Shown: positions 1 to 11,226 of the stretch, piece after piece
How positions within the stretch are numbered: the first letter of the stretch is position 1
How the letters are laid out: every line of letters begins with the position of its first letter
Assembly (NCBI GenBank): GCA_905221605.1
Contig: CAJNDS010002467.1
Coordinates: 228,513-292,512, forward strand
Direction of reading: 5' to 3'
Length of the DNA: 64,000 nt
Origin: Symbiodinium natans
Taxonomy: Eukaryota; Sar; Dinophyceae; Suessiales; Symbiodiniaceae
Notes under the pieces: model-generated
The model's input: only the letters and a program-made list of their open reading frames with translations
Databases searched by the model: none
What the model was told of the DNA's origin: nothing
Made by a program: the position numbers and the translations under genes

Positions 1-793
1 TGCCCCTTGGCGTCGTTTGGGTTTAGGTAAACATAAACCCTAAGTCTCCCAAAACCCTCAATAGCCCTCTTTTTTGAGCCCATGCAGGCTCGGCACCGTA
101 TTCTCCCTAAACCGATAGGCTACTGCAAAGGCAGCCCCTGTCCGGCAGGGAGCTGTTCAATTTGGGAAGTATCCGAGTAGTCGATAGATACTTTCTATAA
201 GGGTTATCCTGATAAATCGCATGCTCTAAGGTCTCATGTTGGATCTATCGATGCTTTCTGGATTCTTATCGAATTATGAGCTGCGCACCGGCAACCTCTC
301 CGCATCAACATGTGCACAGGCAATGGGTCGCCTGCTATTCTGATCGAGTCTAAGGACAGTGATATGTGTGGATGCATTCACCTGTATACATACCTCGATG
401 TCATCTGCCTGCCCCTAGGGAACTGAAACGAGTGCGTTGGAGCCGTTATGTGTGCACAGTGGTTAGCACGAGTGCAATAGCGCGTGCTCTTTGAAGTGTC
501 CTGTCGGATCCCTGCAGGGTCGTGTCTGGCTCACAAAGGGGAGGGCTGGCATTTTGCCTGCCCGCTACGGCCTTCTGGCTTCTAGAGCTTATTCAGGCTG
601 CAGTGCCATCCAAGCATGACCCGTGATGGCGTTCTAGGTATCGAGCCATGCAACAATTAAGGCTTGAGTGGTGCCATGGTGAAGACGAGCAAGAATGATG
701 CGTGCGCTCAGTGCTTTGCCGGCAATGTACGGAAATGATTGAAAGGGTACACACACGCAAGTACATGGACTGATCGATCTTTGTAATTAGCAG
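1..793. other. No gene recognised
   Basis: This is mixed-composition sequence with a few degenerate CCCTAAA-like words near the left edge. I see no long coding frame and no convincing exon. Antisense frames here lack codon bias and are treated as noise. The first convincing acceptor (AG|GACG) is at 792-793. Confidence 0.5.
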
Positions 794-3700
794 GACGTTG
801 ACCCGAACGATTGTGGAGCACATGCCGGTGAAGGACATCAAGCGGAATGGCGAGTGGGTACCAGGCTGTGTGGGTTTCTGCAACGCGTGTAGATTGTTTG
901 CTTTGTTACTCTGCAGTGGCACGTCCAGGAGGGGACCTGAGACGAAAAAAAACCAGTGGTTCCGACTGGCCTACGCAAAAGCGTTCCACACTCAGTGTGG
1001 CTGGCGTTTCGAGCCATGTATGATGGGTCGGATCAGTTCTGATCCTGCTTGCACGCATGCCCAGGAATCTCAAGAGACGTCCCTCACGGCAGACGATGAT
1101 GAGCATCGTCAAGAAAGTCAACCAGGACCATGGTCTGAGTCAAGCTCTCATTGCGTGTGCGTGGCAAAGCCTGCGTGCATGTGCATTTGCATTTCTGCTT
1201 CCTGTGCCGTGATCGACCTGAGGTCCTCTGGGGATGGACTCCTCGGCGTGGGTCTCTGTGCAGGACTGCATATCAGAGACGTGTGATCTGCCACGAAAAT
1301 TCTTTCTCACCAGAGTCTTGCCTGATGTGCAGACGGACAAGCTCATGGACCTCATGGGCAAGTGTGTCCGGAGCAAGCAGGCGGAGAAATCCAAGAAGCC
1401 AACAACGCCACCGTGCGGGACCCAGCAAGTACGTGCACTTACGAGGGATTCGTGTGTGCCATGAAATTCAGGCGACCCGACCAAGCGGACACGCAACCTT
1501 TCGACGTCATGTCGCTCAGTCCAGGTGCGGGTGCATGCGTCCATCATCTATAGCTTGTCCGGCACGCGATTACCATTGAATCGAATGTGACAGGCTCGGA
1601 CCCCATCAAGCAAGCCCTGGAAGAGTTCATTGACCGCATTGAGAAGGCTGCTGCTCGATCTCTGGCCTTGTGGAAGTGACACTATTGGATGTTGTGCAAA
1701 TCATAGGAAAACTTGATGATTTCTTCCTGTATGGATCCTCTAGCAAAACACACTTTCGGGGTTGTCCGCTCCTGTGGAGTTCCTAGAACAACTGACATTA
1801 TTGGTTTGGGTTTTTTTGTAGACGTATATGCCAAGGAGTGTCGAGTCCTATGTACATTCCGTGGTCTCTCCCGTGCAGGACGACGATGGCCTGGAATCGA
1901 AGAAGGAAGTTCCCGAGAGCACCAAGGACTCCCATGATGCTAAGCCCCATATAATGTTTTGGATTATATTTAGGGACTTAAGGGTCTATAACACTGGGGC
2001 CTAGCAATACAAACTTATATAAGCGGTTTAAGGTTTGTTTAGGGTTTAGCAAGGGTAGTTTAAGGTAACCCTAAACCCTGATCGCTAGCTAGCTGAACCC
2101 TAAACCCTAAACCGTGATGAGCTCAACCCGTTAACCCTAAACCCTATAAACCCTAAACCCGAAACAGCTTAGACCCTATATAATAAAAGCCTGCTATAGG
2201 TATACCCTAAAGCTCCGGAATGCTTAGAGGACTTGCTATGCGGAATGATCCAATCGATCACTAATTAGTACTTCGACCATTTGCACGACAGAGCTTAATT
2301 TGCACGCAGGAGAATGCCGATGTATTGGATAGCGAAGGTATGGACTGCTCGGATGAGGACTATATACATACTGTGCAATTTAGATAAACCCGGACACCCA
2401 CAAAAGATCCCATGGCCACACGTGCTCAAAGCCTACCTGATCGATGCAGACACAAGTGAGGATGTTGCGAACGCTTCCCAGCGTTCGGTGCAGGACCTGT
2501 TGCCTGTGTAGACCGTGCTGTTCATACATGTGGAATGCTGCTGTGGGGCGGGATGTCTGGGCAGTGCTGTTTCAATTGGCGACAACGAGGACGAAAGTGC
2601 GCAGGAGCCGACGGGGTCGGACAAGAACAGCCAGGCCGGCGCATGCGTTGCACGCATCTTATCAGGCCGACTGTTCCCCTTGTGCGAGGACCAGCAGGAA
2701 AGCGAGGAGGAGCCCATCGCCGTGGAAACGAACAGCCACATGGATGTTTGCTACTTCTCGCGTGTTTCCATTGTGAGAGGACGAGGAGAAGAGCGTGGAG
2801 GACCCTATGGCCTTGGAGACGAAGAGCCAGGACCGGGACAGCGCTCCGTGCATATTCTACACTTACGCGGCTGTTGTTCCCATTGCGCGAGGAGGACCAC
2901 GACACCGAGGAGGACCACGACACCCAGGAGGAGGCCATGGCCTTGGACACGAACCACTTGGGCTTTAGAATATTCCATATACCGTATATCCCGTTGTGTG
3001 AGGACGACCGCGCAAGCGAGGAGGAGCCCGTGGCCGTGGAGACGAACAGCCAGGCGTGCGCGCATGGGGTTATAGTTTGGCCCGGCTGTTCTCATTGTGT
3101 GAGCACGACCAGGAAAGCGAGGAGCCCATGACTGCGGAGACGAACAGCCAGGCCGGCGCTCGTTGACGTGCACTGTGCTTTAATGCCGGCTGTTGTTCCC
3201 TGCGAGGACGAGCGCGAATCCGAGGAGGTCACCATAAGGTCATATATAGTAAAGATTCTCGATCCTTTACAGGGTTGGTTTAGCTTAGGGTCTAGGGGTT
3301 TAGGAGTTCAGAGGAGGGGGGCTAAGAAGTAGGGTCTTCCCATTCTGCAAGGACGAACACGAAAGCGAGGAGGAGCCCATTGCCATGGAAACGAACAGCC
3401 AGGCTGGCACTCGTACGTACCCTTTTTTTGTACTGTTCCCATTGTGCAAGGACGCGGAACACGAAAGCGAAGAGGAGCCCATGGCCGTGGAGACGAATGG
3501 GGGCGAGCACGAAAGCGAAGAGGAGCCCATGGCTACGCAGGCGAACAGCCAGGCTGGTACTCATGGATGTGTGCTTTATAGCTAACGCAGACTGTTGTTC
3601 CCATTTATGCCAGGACGAGCACGAAAGCGAGGAGGAGCCCATTCCCACGGAGACGAACAGCCAGGCTGTCAGTTGTGGACGTATATTGTAGTTATAAGGC

Positions 3701-5560
3701 CGGCTGTGGTTCCCATTGTGCGAGGACGAGCACGAAAGGGAGAAGCCCATGGCTGCGGAGACAGGCAGCCAGGCCGGCAGTCATGGATTCGTTCTACTTG
3801 TAAAAAGCCATGTGCTTTGCATTGAGACAGGATGACAAGGAGAGCATGGAGGGGGGCCCTATGGTAGAGATGAACAGCCAGGCCAGCGCTCGTACGGGGG
3901 TTCTTGGCCGATATGCATGCACTGATCGTTTCCGTTCTGCGAGGACGAGAACGAGGACGATAGTGAGGAGGAGCCCACGGCTGTGGCGACCAACAGCCAG
4001 GCCGGCGAGTCGCGCGCTAATGTGTTATGACGTCCTTGGTGCATAATATGTTTGTGTTGTGAGAGGACGACAACGACAGCGTGGAGGGCCCTATGGTAGA
4101 GACGAACAGCCAGGCCAGCACTGATGGGTTCAGAACTTTTCCGGGAGGCACGCAGTGATCGTTTCCGTTGCGCAAGGACGAGGACGAGAGTGTGGAGGAG
4201 CCCGTGCCTCTGGCGACCAACAGTCAGGACGGCAAGTCTCGTGCTACCACCCTAAACCCTAAACCCTAGCTAAACCCTATATAAACCCTAAACCCTAGCT
4301 AAACCTAAACCCTATAATATATAGACCATAGGCTAAACCCTAAACCCTATAAACCCTAAACCCCTAAACCCCTAAACCCCTAAACCCTAAACCCCTAAAC
4401 CCCTAAACCCCTAAACCCTAAACCCTATATAAACCCTAAATATGTCTTGCTTGTGCAAGATGGTTGGGTTTCGGGAGGACGACAGCGTGCATGAGCCCAT
4501 GGCCTCTCAGTCTACACGTGGTGAGGATGAAGCCGCTCGTGAGGAGGGGGTTTGGGGTCTGGGGTTATATATACCTGATAAGCCTTCAGCGTTTAGGGTT
4601 TAGCTCCTATATAGGGTTTAGCGTTTAGGGTTTAGGGTTTATATGTGTTTACAAGGGTTTGACAGGTATTTATTAAGTTACATGAGCCCCCGTGAGGAGA
4701 ACTCAGACACCACCACGCAGGCAGGAGATGAGCCCAAGGAGGATGCTGATCAGGAGGACACAGGCTCCGAGCAGGCGGAGGCTGCAGAGGCCGAGAGCTC
4801 CGATCAGGCAGAGCAGGCGTGGAGCGTTAAACCTCGGCCCGAAGCCCCACCATATAGGTAGCTGTGCAGGATACATTGCATGCACTGCTGCGCAGGAGCC
4901 GGAACCGAAGCGCAGGGTACTGCGCAGAACCATGTCAGAAGCTGCGTGCCTTAATGATATATGTTGTGCAGTATACGATCCTGAACGCAACGTGCGCGTG
5001 CCCTGCTTTCTATAAGGCTTCCACGAAAGGGCGCTGCATGGTGGACCTGCACAAATCCCCTGGCAAAGCCGTCAATGCCAAGATTAACTTGCTGCAGCTG
5101 CACGAGGAAGGACTCCGAGCAGCTGCAGGCCGTGTCCCGTCGCCGCAAGAGCAGTTGGCCCTGGTGCGAGCAGAGATGAGAACAGCAAAGCTTCTCGATC
5201 CACAATACATTTCCGATCATGAGTGCATGACCGTGCAGTGTAGCATGGTGCTTTGTATAAACTTCCTGTCTAAGGCGTGGCAAAACACCGCAGGAAGCGC
5301 TCCAGACGTATTCCCTCGGAGGAGGATGGTTCAAAGAAATACGGGAACGCAAGAAGGGCAAGACCAAGGGCCAGCGCTACCCGTCTTACACCCACGAGTC
5401 CGGGGTCACTTTTCCTTCCTGGGCCCAGGCACAGCGCAATGGATGCCCCCGACCGCACCCTGAAGAGAGTGCTGTGGACAACACTGATGCGGACGACGAG
5501 AAAGCCTCTTCGAGTGAAGGGGGCCATTATGAAGAGGACCATGGTGAGGTTTCCGAGTAG
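794..5560 (+). CDS. Gene 1: multi-exon gene with acidic mini-exon array, function unknown
   Basis: Exon-like segments lie in order on the + strand. They include about 794-860 (reads TRTIVEHMPVKDIKRNGEW), 932-1020, 1060-1135, 1255-1410 (contains LPRKFFLTRVLPDVQTDKL), 1590-1673 (contains IKQALEEFIDRIEKAAARS), 1879-1937, the mini-exon array at 2569-4240, an acidic exon at about 4687-4858, about 5020-5200 (contains NAKINLLQLHEEGLRAAAG), and a last exon at about 5275-5560 ending in TAG. The last exon holds a GGGWFKEIRERKKGKTKG basic stretch and then an acidic tail. Internal exons follow AG, usually AG|G. I do not recognise the family. The alternation of basic and strongly acidic blocks suggests a nuclear or scaffold protein, but that is only inference. 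Exact exon joins were not verified, and more than one gene could be involved. Confidence 0.45.
1667..1823 (+). repeat. Direct repeat, copy A (in gene 1 intron)
   Basis: About 150 bp are nearly identical to 6532-6690 in the same orientation, with a constant offset of 4865 bp until the T-rich tail. It begins at an exon edge (CTTGTGGAAG) and runs to a T-rich stretch and TGTAGA. It probably arose by duplication of an intron segment. Confidence 0.85.
2040..2180. repeat. Degenerate telomere-like heptamers
   Basis: Mixed TTTAGGG and CCCTAAA words, partly degenerate, with CTATAAA-type variants. They lie between exon islands of gene 1. Confidence 0.8.
2569..4240 (+). repeat. Tandem array of about 15 duplicated 17-codon mini-exons
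   Basis: A unit of roughly 100 bp repeats with divergence. Its core is 51 nt encoding DEHESEEEPMAVETNSQ or a close variant. Cores start near 2590, 2689, 2788, 2899, 3003, 3103, 3200, 3352, 3447 (a double unit), 3623, 3725, 3828, 3950, 4066 and 4177. A degenerate copy lies near 4478. Each core is preceded by a pyrimidine-rich stretch such as TGTTCCCATTGTGCGAG, ending AG|GAC, and is usually followed by GCCGGC or GCTGGC, fitting GC-AG introns of about 50 bp. Cores are 48-51 nt in most units and keep phase 0, so any number could be included or skipped without a frame change. The spacers contain stops or change frame, so the array cannot be read as one continuous exon. Confidence 0.7.
4248..4440. 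repeat. Telomere-like block, CCCTAAA orientation
   Basis: CCCTAAA and CCCCTAAA units with TATA-containing variants. The block immediately follows the last clear mini-exon, so it would fill an intron of gene 1. Confidence 0.85.
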
Positions 5561-5884
5561 CTGGCTCTCCCGGCTCCGTGGCAATGCACCCTTAATCCAG
5601 CGCAGGCCTTCCTGCTGCTAACTTTAGCATGGCCGTGGGCACGCGTGAATCCATGTGTGCTAGCTCACAGCCTGTCTCGCGTGGGTGATCCTCTAGTTGG
5701 CGGGGTCTGGTTTGGCGTGATGTCGAAAAGCTTTCAGCGTGCTTGCTGTTTGCAAGTGCGTGTGCTGCAATCTTGGGACATGCTGCAGTGGCAAATGGAT
5801 GTGTGTTGTTTCTCCACGTCTTGAGCTCTTTCGTGTTACCGATGGTGGCCACCAGCCATCTATATACTCCTACATATCTGAGTC

Positions 5885-5980
5885 ATGAAGCTTGAACGCC
5901 TGAGACCGATTGCAGAGATGCTTATGGAAGTTGATCTCTCGAACGAGAATCGAAATGATTTTGTACCTTGGCACAATTAA
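5885..5980 (+). CDS. Small ORF upstream of gene 2
   Basis: This is a 31-codon frame beginning MKLERLRPIAEMLMEVDL and ending in TAA. It lies 325 bp after the gene 1 stop and 76 bp before the first gene 2 exon. It has ordinary coding-like composition and could be the first exon of gene 2 or a small independent ORF. Function unknown. Confidence 0.3.
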   Translation: MKLERLRPIAEMLMEVDLSNENRNDFVPWHN

Positions 5981-6056
5981 GGTGTGCCAGCCTGATGTGA
6001 CTGAGAAACGTGTCCTTTGAGAGTCTCTGTGTGTGTGCATGTGCTCTGCTTCTAAG

Positions 6057-7976
6057 ATCGAGTTCTGTGCGGGATCAGCTCAATTCACTCGTGGGATGGT
6101 GGCTCTGGGCTACATGGGCAAGCGATTCGACGACACTTGGTGGCAAGATGTTTCAAGATATAGTCCCAGTTCTCGGTTCCCCTCCCCCCTCCCTCCCTCC
6201 AACCCAGCCCCCCAACCCCTCTATGAACAACCCTAAACCTTATAAACCCTCAACCCTATAGAAACCCTAAGGGTTTATATATATAGGGGGTAGGTTTAGC
6301 TAAAACCCAAACCCTATAGGGTTTAGGGTTTAGGGTTAAGCTAGGGTTTAGCTTTGGCGTTTAGCGTCTATTGTTTAGGGTTTAGAGAGCTTATAAACCC
6401 TAGCTGAACCCTAGGCTAAACCCAGGCAACGCTAAACCCTAAACCCTGCTAAGCCCGAAACCCTAGCTAATTAATACTCTACACCCTATACACCCTAAAC
6501 CCTGTCAAACCCATAAACCCGGGGCCGGGGTCTTGCGGAAGTGACACTATTGGATGTTGTGCAAATCATAGGAAAACTTGATGATTTCTTCCTGTATGGA
6601 TCCTCTAGCAAAACACACTTTCGGGGTTGTCCGCTCCTGTGGAGTTCCTAGAACAACTGACATTATTGGTTTGGGCTTTTTATGTAGAACATATATATAT
6701 ATATGCTAAGGGCACCGACAGTGCAAGGACCATGTGTACAAGAGTGTATACGTACAGTGTTTGTGCACTTCAACCGACAGGTCCGGTACTCCGGCAACCA
6801 CAACTTCATGCGCACAGTGGGGTTTATCGCCCTCCTCAGCGCAGTGTCTGGACGCAAAGTTGCGCTTGGAACGATCTGTGTCTAATTAGAAGTTAGACCA
6901 TATGTCACTGTGGTGCGAGGTGCGCAACATGGTCGTTGGAGGTTTGCTGCTCTGTGCCCCGCCATGTGGCAGTTGGATATTCATGTGCCTTGTCGAGAAG
7001 TAAATATGTTATTGATTCATATAGGTCTGCAGCCTGGATTGAGCGATCGATATAAAACATGGGAAATGAATCAGGTCCAGACCAAGCACAGGAAGGAGTA
7101 ACAAACAGCCAGAAGGGCTCCCTGGGAGATATCGAGGAGTGAGGTTTGCAAATTGCTTCATCGAACGCCTATGCTACATCCTCCAAGTAGCGACCCAGCT
7201 GGGACGCTACTGGGCCATCGAGCAGCCAGCTTCCTCGGCCATTAAGATGCATGGATGCGTCATCCTAAGCCCAAAACCCTCTAAGCCCTAGGAGCTCAAC
7301 CCTACTATATACAATAAACCCGAAACCCCAGAGTGGCCCAATAAACACAAATATTTATAAAACCCTATTTTTTTTGCTGTGCTTATGCGGGCCTTCAAGG
7401 TGTTGTGGCTCTACCCGGCCATGCAAAGCACCCTCAGGGCATGCGGTGCTACCTGCGTGAAGTTCTATATGGCCACTTACGGCAGCCAAACTTTAAAACC
7501 GACGGTGCTTCTTGTCCTGTACTTTAAAGGTGCCTGCGTGCCATGCAGCCTATACGCAGTCTCACACGTGCGTATTGCACATGCCCCGCACTGCAAGGGT
7601 CTGGTCTACTTTGCCAAACATATCCGAGCTGCGGAAGACAGCCAACATGAAGGTGGCACGGGCCATCCTAAGCAGGCCGCTGGGATCGAACGCCTGCAAT
7701 AGTCAGATTGCTTTCGCGCAGGCCTATACACATGTCTGCAGGAAGCGCAAAATCGAGCTGGTCAAGAGGACCGTGGATCGTCAGGGAAAGCAGAGACTGG
7801 CCGCACGACAAGAGAATAACATAAGCATTCATTGCAGTGGCATGTGCTCAGTCTATAGAGTGTACAGATATACAGCTGAGACAGCCAACAAGCTCATGAA
7901 GATGTCGCAAGCTTATCCGTTGGCTTTCGGACTGGAGCTGGCCAACATGCATCTCGGATGCATCCATGTGTACTGA
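6057..7976 (+). CDS. Gene 2: multi-exon, methyltransferase-like FAG-motif protein family (dinoflagellate-expanded)
   Basis: Exons read on the + strand are about 6057-6173 (IEFCAGSAQFTRGMVALGY), 6781-6879 (contains NFMRTVGFIALLSAVSG and ends GTIC before a GT donor), 7144-7245 (contains YWAIEQPASS), 7400-7513 (contains VLWLYPAMQSTLRACGA), about 7600-7660, 7722-7815 (contains DRQGKQRL), and a last exon ending TGA at 7974-7976 (contains MSQAYPLAFGLELA). Several of these begin AG|G. The order E-CAG-G, then a GF..AL region, then a GTxC motif, then EQP-S, then a KP-T motif, then SQAYP-FG matches my memory of a very large unnamed dinoflagellate family. The opening E(F/L)xAG motif is like an S-adenosylmethionine-binding loop, but catalysis is unproven. 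The introns hold telomere-like DNA and direct repeat copy B. It may be functional or degenerate. Confidence 0.5.
6230..6530. repeat. Degenerate telomere-like repeats in gene 2 intron
   Basis: CCCTAAA and TTTAGGG words in both orientations with GCTA and TATA interruptions, between the first gene 2 exon and direct repeat copy B. Confidence 0.8.
6532..6690 (+). repeat. Direct repeat, copy B (in gene 2 intron)
   Basis: This is the second copy of the segment at 1667-1823, starting CTTGCGGAAG. It lies between telomere-like repeats on its left and an (AT)n run on its right, inside the presumed first intron of gene 2. Confidence 0.85.
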
Positions 7977-7980
7977 GACC

Positions 7981-8660
7981 TAGCAGGCCTAAACCTTTGG
8001 ATGGGAGTGGGGGGGGGGGGGGGGGGTTGTTTGGGATCTGCCTTTTGTCGGTGGGGAAGATTTGCGAAAGGCAGATCTGAAGCGCGGGTGTGGTGGTGGG
8101 GTGTGGGGGGGGGGGGGGGGGGGGGGGGTTGTACCCCAAAGCAATTAGGTAAACCCTAGCTTCGTTGGAGACTTGAAGGGGGGTGTGGGGGCTTGTTGAA
8201 GAGTCATTGAAGAGTGCTTGATGGGGGCGTGGTGGGGTCGCTATAGATTTTGAAAACCGGTCCTGGCCCCCTGTTTCACCTGTTGGACCGGTTTCACACC
8301 CCCCCCCCCGCTATAAGAACTTCCCTAAACCCCTCTATAGCACCCTAAACCCTAGCTATATCTATAGGCCCTAAACCCTAAACCCTATATAGGGCTAAAC
8401 CCCGGAGCGATGGAAGGTGTGTTCTTGAAATTTGCAATTCATTTAGCTATAGGCTTTGGCCGGGGCTTTGGGTTTAGGGTCTTTATAGGCTTCTAGATCG
8501 GGGAAGCCGGTGTCGAGCTTCTAGGGAATATTTCCCCTGAACCGAACATACTATGTGTAAATGTCCTTAGAGGTCTGCAGACGCCTCTAAACCCTCAACC
8601 CTATGTAAACCGTAAACTCTCCAAACCCTAAAGCCCTAGGAAACCCTGCTTATAGAAACC
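7981..8660. repeat. G-tracts and degenerate telomere-like DNA
   Basis: Long G runs lie at about 8009-8026 and 8107-8129, and a C run at about 8302-8310. Degenerate CCCTAAA stretches follow. I see no coding island before the exon at 8693. Confidence 0.7.
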
Positions 8661-8692
8661 CTAAACACCCTCCTGGCTGCCCGGCACACCAG

Positions 8693-8837
8693 GTTTCGCA
8701 AGGTCAGAGACACCGTGCCGCCGCCGTGCCCAATAGCCTCAGATTTGAACGAGCTTGACCTACGTGGGTCGAGCGAAGATGTCTACCGTGAAGAACTGGA
8801 CGACATTCTACTCGGAAGCGCCCCTTGGACTAGGTAG
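8693..8837 (+). CDS. Exon-like island (gene 3 fragment)
   Basis: It begins after an AG|G acceptor and reads FRKVRDTVPPPCPIASDLNE, then a strongly acidic stretch (EELDDILLG), to a TAG at 8835-8837. The TAG sits inside a possible AG|GTAGCT donor, so the frame may continue in a later exon. Family unknown. Confidence 0.4.
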
Positions 8838-8935
8838 CTCCAGAAAGCCTGCAGGCGCACCGCTGACAGCTGCTAGCCAGCAACAAAACATGTGCCGTGC
8901 AGGTTGCTTCAGTTGATGTGTTACCGATTACATGT

Positions 8936-9455
8936 GTCACCGTGTCACCCTGTCACCTGGGGGCGTCGCTGTGTCACCTGGACCCTGTAACCGTGTCAGC
9001 GTGTCACCTGGCGTGTCGCCGTGCCACCGGGGCCGTGTCAGCGTGTCACCTGGCGTGTCACCGCACCACCGGCACCGTGTCACCGTGTCACTTTGCGTGT
9101 CGCAGGCGTGTCGCCGTGTCACTTTGCGTGTCGCAGGCGTGTCGCCGTGTCACCCCCTGGTCTAACTGTAACCAAAAGAAGCACGGATGGAGACAATATT
9201 TCATTGTACACCCAGAAAACGTGTCACTTTCGCGCCGAAACCGTGTCACCGTGTCACTTTGGCGTGTCACCGTGTCACTTTGGCGTGTCACCGTGTCACT
9301 TTGGCGTGTCACCGTGTCACTTCCCCGTGTCACCGTGTCACTTCCCCGTGTCACCGTGTCACTTCCCCGTGTCACCGTGTCGCTTCCCCGTGTCACCGTG
9401 TCGCTTCCCCGTGTCACCGTGTCCCCGTACCACCCACCCGTGTCGCCGTGTCATT
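8936..9455 (+). repeat. CGTGTCAC minisatellite
   Basis: About 500 bp are built from CGTGTCAC words joined in pairs, with higher-order units of 18-21 bp such as TTGGCGTGTCACCGTGTCAC and a TTCCCC variant. A short non-repeat insert lies at about 9160-9235. All three + frames and one - frame stay open across it, which is expected from the repeat and is not evidence for a protein. Confidence 0.9.
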
Positions 9456-9542
9456 GTGCGACAGTGTCCTTGCATGCACTATGTGCCTATGTGCCTCACG
9501 GGCATACAACCTTTCGTGCACGCCGGGCCGCGTGGCTCCACC

Positions 9543-9600
9543 ATTGGCAAGAAGCGCGGCAGAGTTCGATCCTCGGGAAAGGAACTTCTCGAGAAGGCAA
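9543..9600 (+). CDS. Exon-like island
   Basis: A short basic frame reads IGKKRGRVRSSGKELLEKA and then meets telomere-like DNA about 50 bp later. It could be a gene 3 exon. Function unknown. Confidence 0.3.
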
Positions 9601-9649
9601 GACTGGGGCAGGTTCTCGGGGTCTTTCTAGTACTACCAGAATGGCCTTA

Positions 9650-10390
9650 CAACCCTAAACTATAGAAACCCGAAACCCCCCTAAAGCCTAAGCCCGAAAC
9701 CCTAGCTAAACCCTAGACCCTCAACTGGTCAGGGTAGGATCAGGGTCTTTCTAGTACTACCAGAAAATCATAGAAACCCGAAACCCCTTGAGCCGAAACC
9801 CGAAACCCTAAACCCTATAGACCCTCAACCCTAGGGCTATAAACCCTCGACCTTATAAACCCTATAAATCCTACTAAACCCTAAACCCTATAAACCCTAA
9901 ACCCTAAACCCTAAACCCTATAAACCCTATAAACCTAAACCCTAAACCCTAAACCCTAGCTAAACCCTAAATTATAAACCCTGAACCCTATATAGGCTAA
10001 ACCCTATAAGAACCCCAAACTATACAGCTTTGGACTCTCTTGGCTAACCCCTAAACCCTAAACCCCAGGACCCTAAACCCTACACCCTAAACGCTACACC
10101 CTCAGCCCTAGCTAAACCCTGAACCCTATAGACCCTAAACCCTAAACCCGCTAAACCCTAAACTCACGCATTGCAGCTAAACTATAATTTATAGACCCTA
10201 AACCATATAAGGCTTAAGATTAAACCCTTTGGGTTTAGGGTAGGGTTTAGGGTTTAGGGTTCCTAGGGTTTAGGGTCTACGGTCTAGCTAGGTTTAGGGT
10301 TATAGCGTTTAGGGTTTAGCTACTGCAACCGCAACCACACCACACTTTCGAAACCCTAAACCCTATAAGGAACCCGAATTTAAAAGGCTA
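9650..10390. repeat. Long degenerate telomere-like tract
   Basis: About 740 bp of CCCTAAA, with TATA-containing variants, switches to TTTAGGG at about 10230-10310. A 24-bp phrase containing GGTCTTTCTAGTACTACCAG occurs twice (9617-9642 and 9741-9764), showing local duplication at the left edge. Confidence 0.85.
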
Positions 10391-10888
10391 GACCCTAAAA
10401 CCATGCAACCCGCGGCCACACCAAAGGGGGGGGTGCCGGTAGGCGGGAGGGGGGGCGGGGAGGGGCAGCCCGCGCTATATACGTACACCCCATAAGAAAA
10501 CCGCCCTAAAATGTTGAAAGCCATGCTGTCGAATTCTCTCTGCTTCTTCTACTGGGCTCGGGGGGTCCCCCGGCAAGGGCATGTTCTGATTCTGTATAGA
10601 CTGCAGGCATTTGGGTATTTACCATCTAATTCCTGAAAAGAGCCCAAAAGGTACTTCTATCTTGTCTGGCTCCTTGATAAAGCTGCTATCTTAACATAGC
10701 ATGCTTTATAGGGTCTTTTCCAACTTGCTCCTAAAAAAGTATATCCTTAAGATAATTATATAGGGTTTAGGGTATTTGGGTCCGGGGTTTACATGGTATA
10801 TATATATATATATGCCTGTTATAGGGTTGAGGGTTTAGGGTTCTCACATCCCTATGGACCGGTGTGAGCCCAAAACCTAGACAAGCCT

Positions 10889-11035
10889 ATGCCTCCTGAA
10901 GGCGACATGGCAGCTGTGGATTCCAGTGCAGCTGGAGTGGCAAAGCCCAAGAACAAGAAACAGGTCGAGAAGCTTGCCCGCATTCCTGGTGTGGAGAGAG
11001 TCTCTACGATGCCCAGCATTGTGTCTCTTGTCTAA
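10889..11035 (+). CDS. Small ORF upstream of gene 4
   Basis: An ATG-initiated 48-residue frame starts MPPEGDMAAVDSSAAGVAKP. It has a basic middle (KPKNKKQVEKLAR) and a TAA at 11033-11035. It could be a first exon spliced to the alanine/lysine-rich gene 4, since the composition is similar, with the poly-C tract at 11041-11065 in the intron. That link is inference. Confidence 0.35.
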   Translation: MPPEGDMAAVDSSAAGVAKPKNKKQVEKLARIPGVERVSTMPSIVSLV

Positions 11036-11226
11036 GCATAACCCCCCCCCCCCCCCCCCCCCCCCGCCCCTCATGATTAGCGTTTTGCAGTCGATAGATT
11101 TTTTTTTGCCTGTCCAACAGGCAGTGCCACCCCATGCAGTAGCTGTACTATGATCTTCTTGAGGGTGGCCACGGGCTTTCGAAACCCATGGAATGAAATT
11201 TGTATTTTCCAACCACTAGAACGGTC

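Noticed and set aside
2433-3750. Antisense leucine/serine-rich frames over the mini-exon array
   Set aside because: They arise from the complement of the acidic repeat and its pyrimidine-rich acceptors. Exon signals are on the + strand.
8897-9665. RVTVSL / PCHRVT repeat proteins of up to 253 residues
   Set aside because: Frames follow the CGTGTCAC minisatellite. All three frames are open and there is no conserved start.
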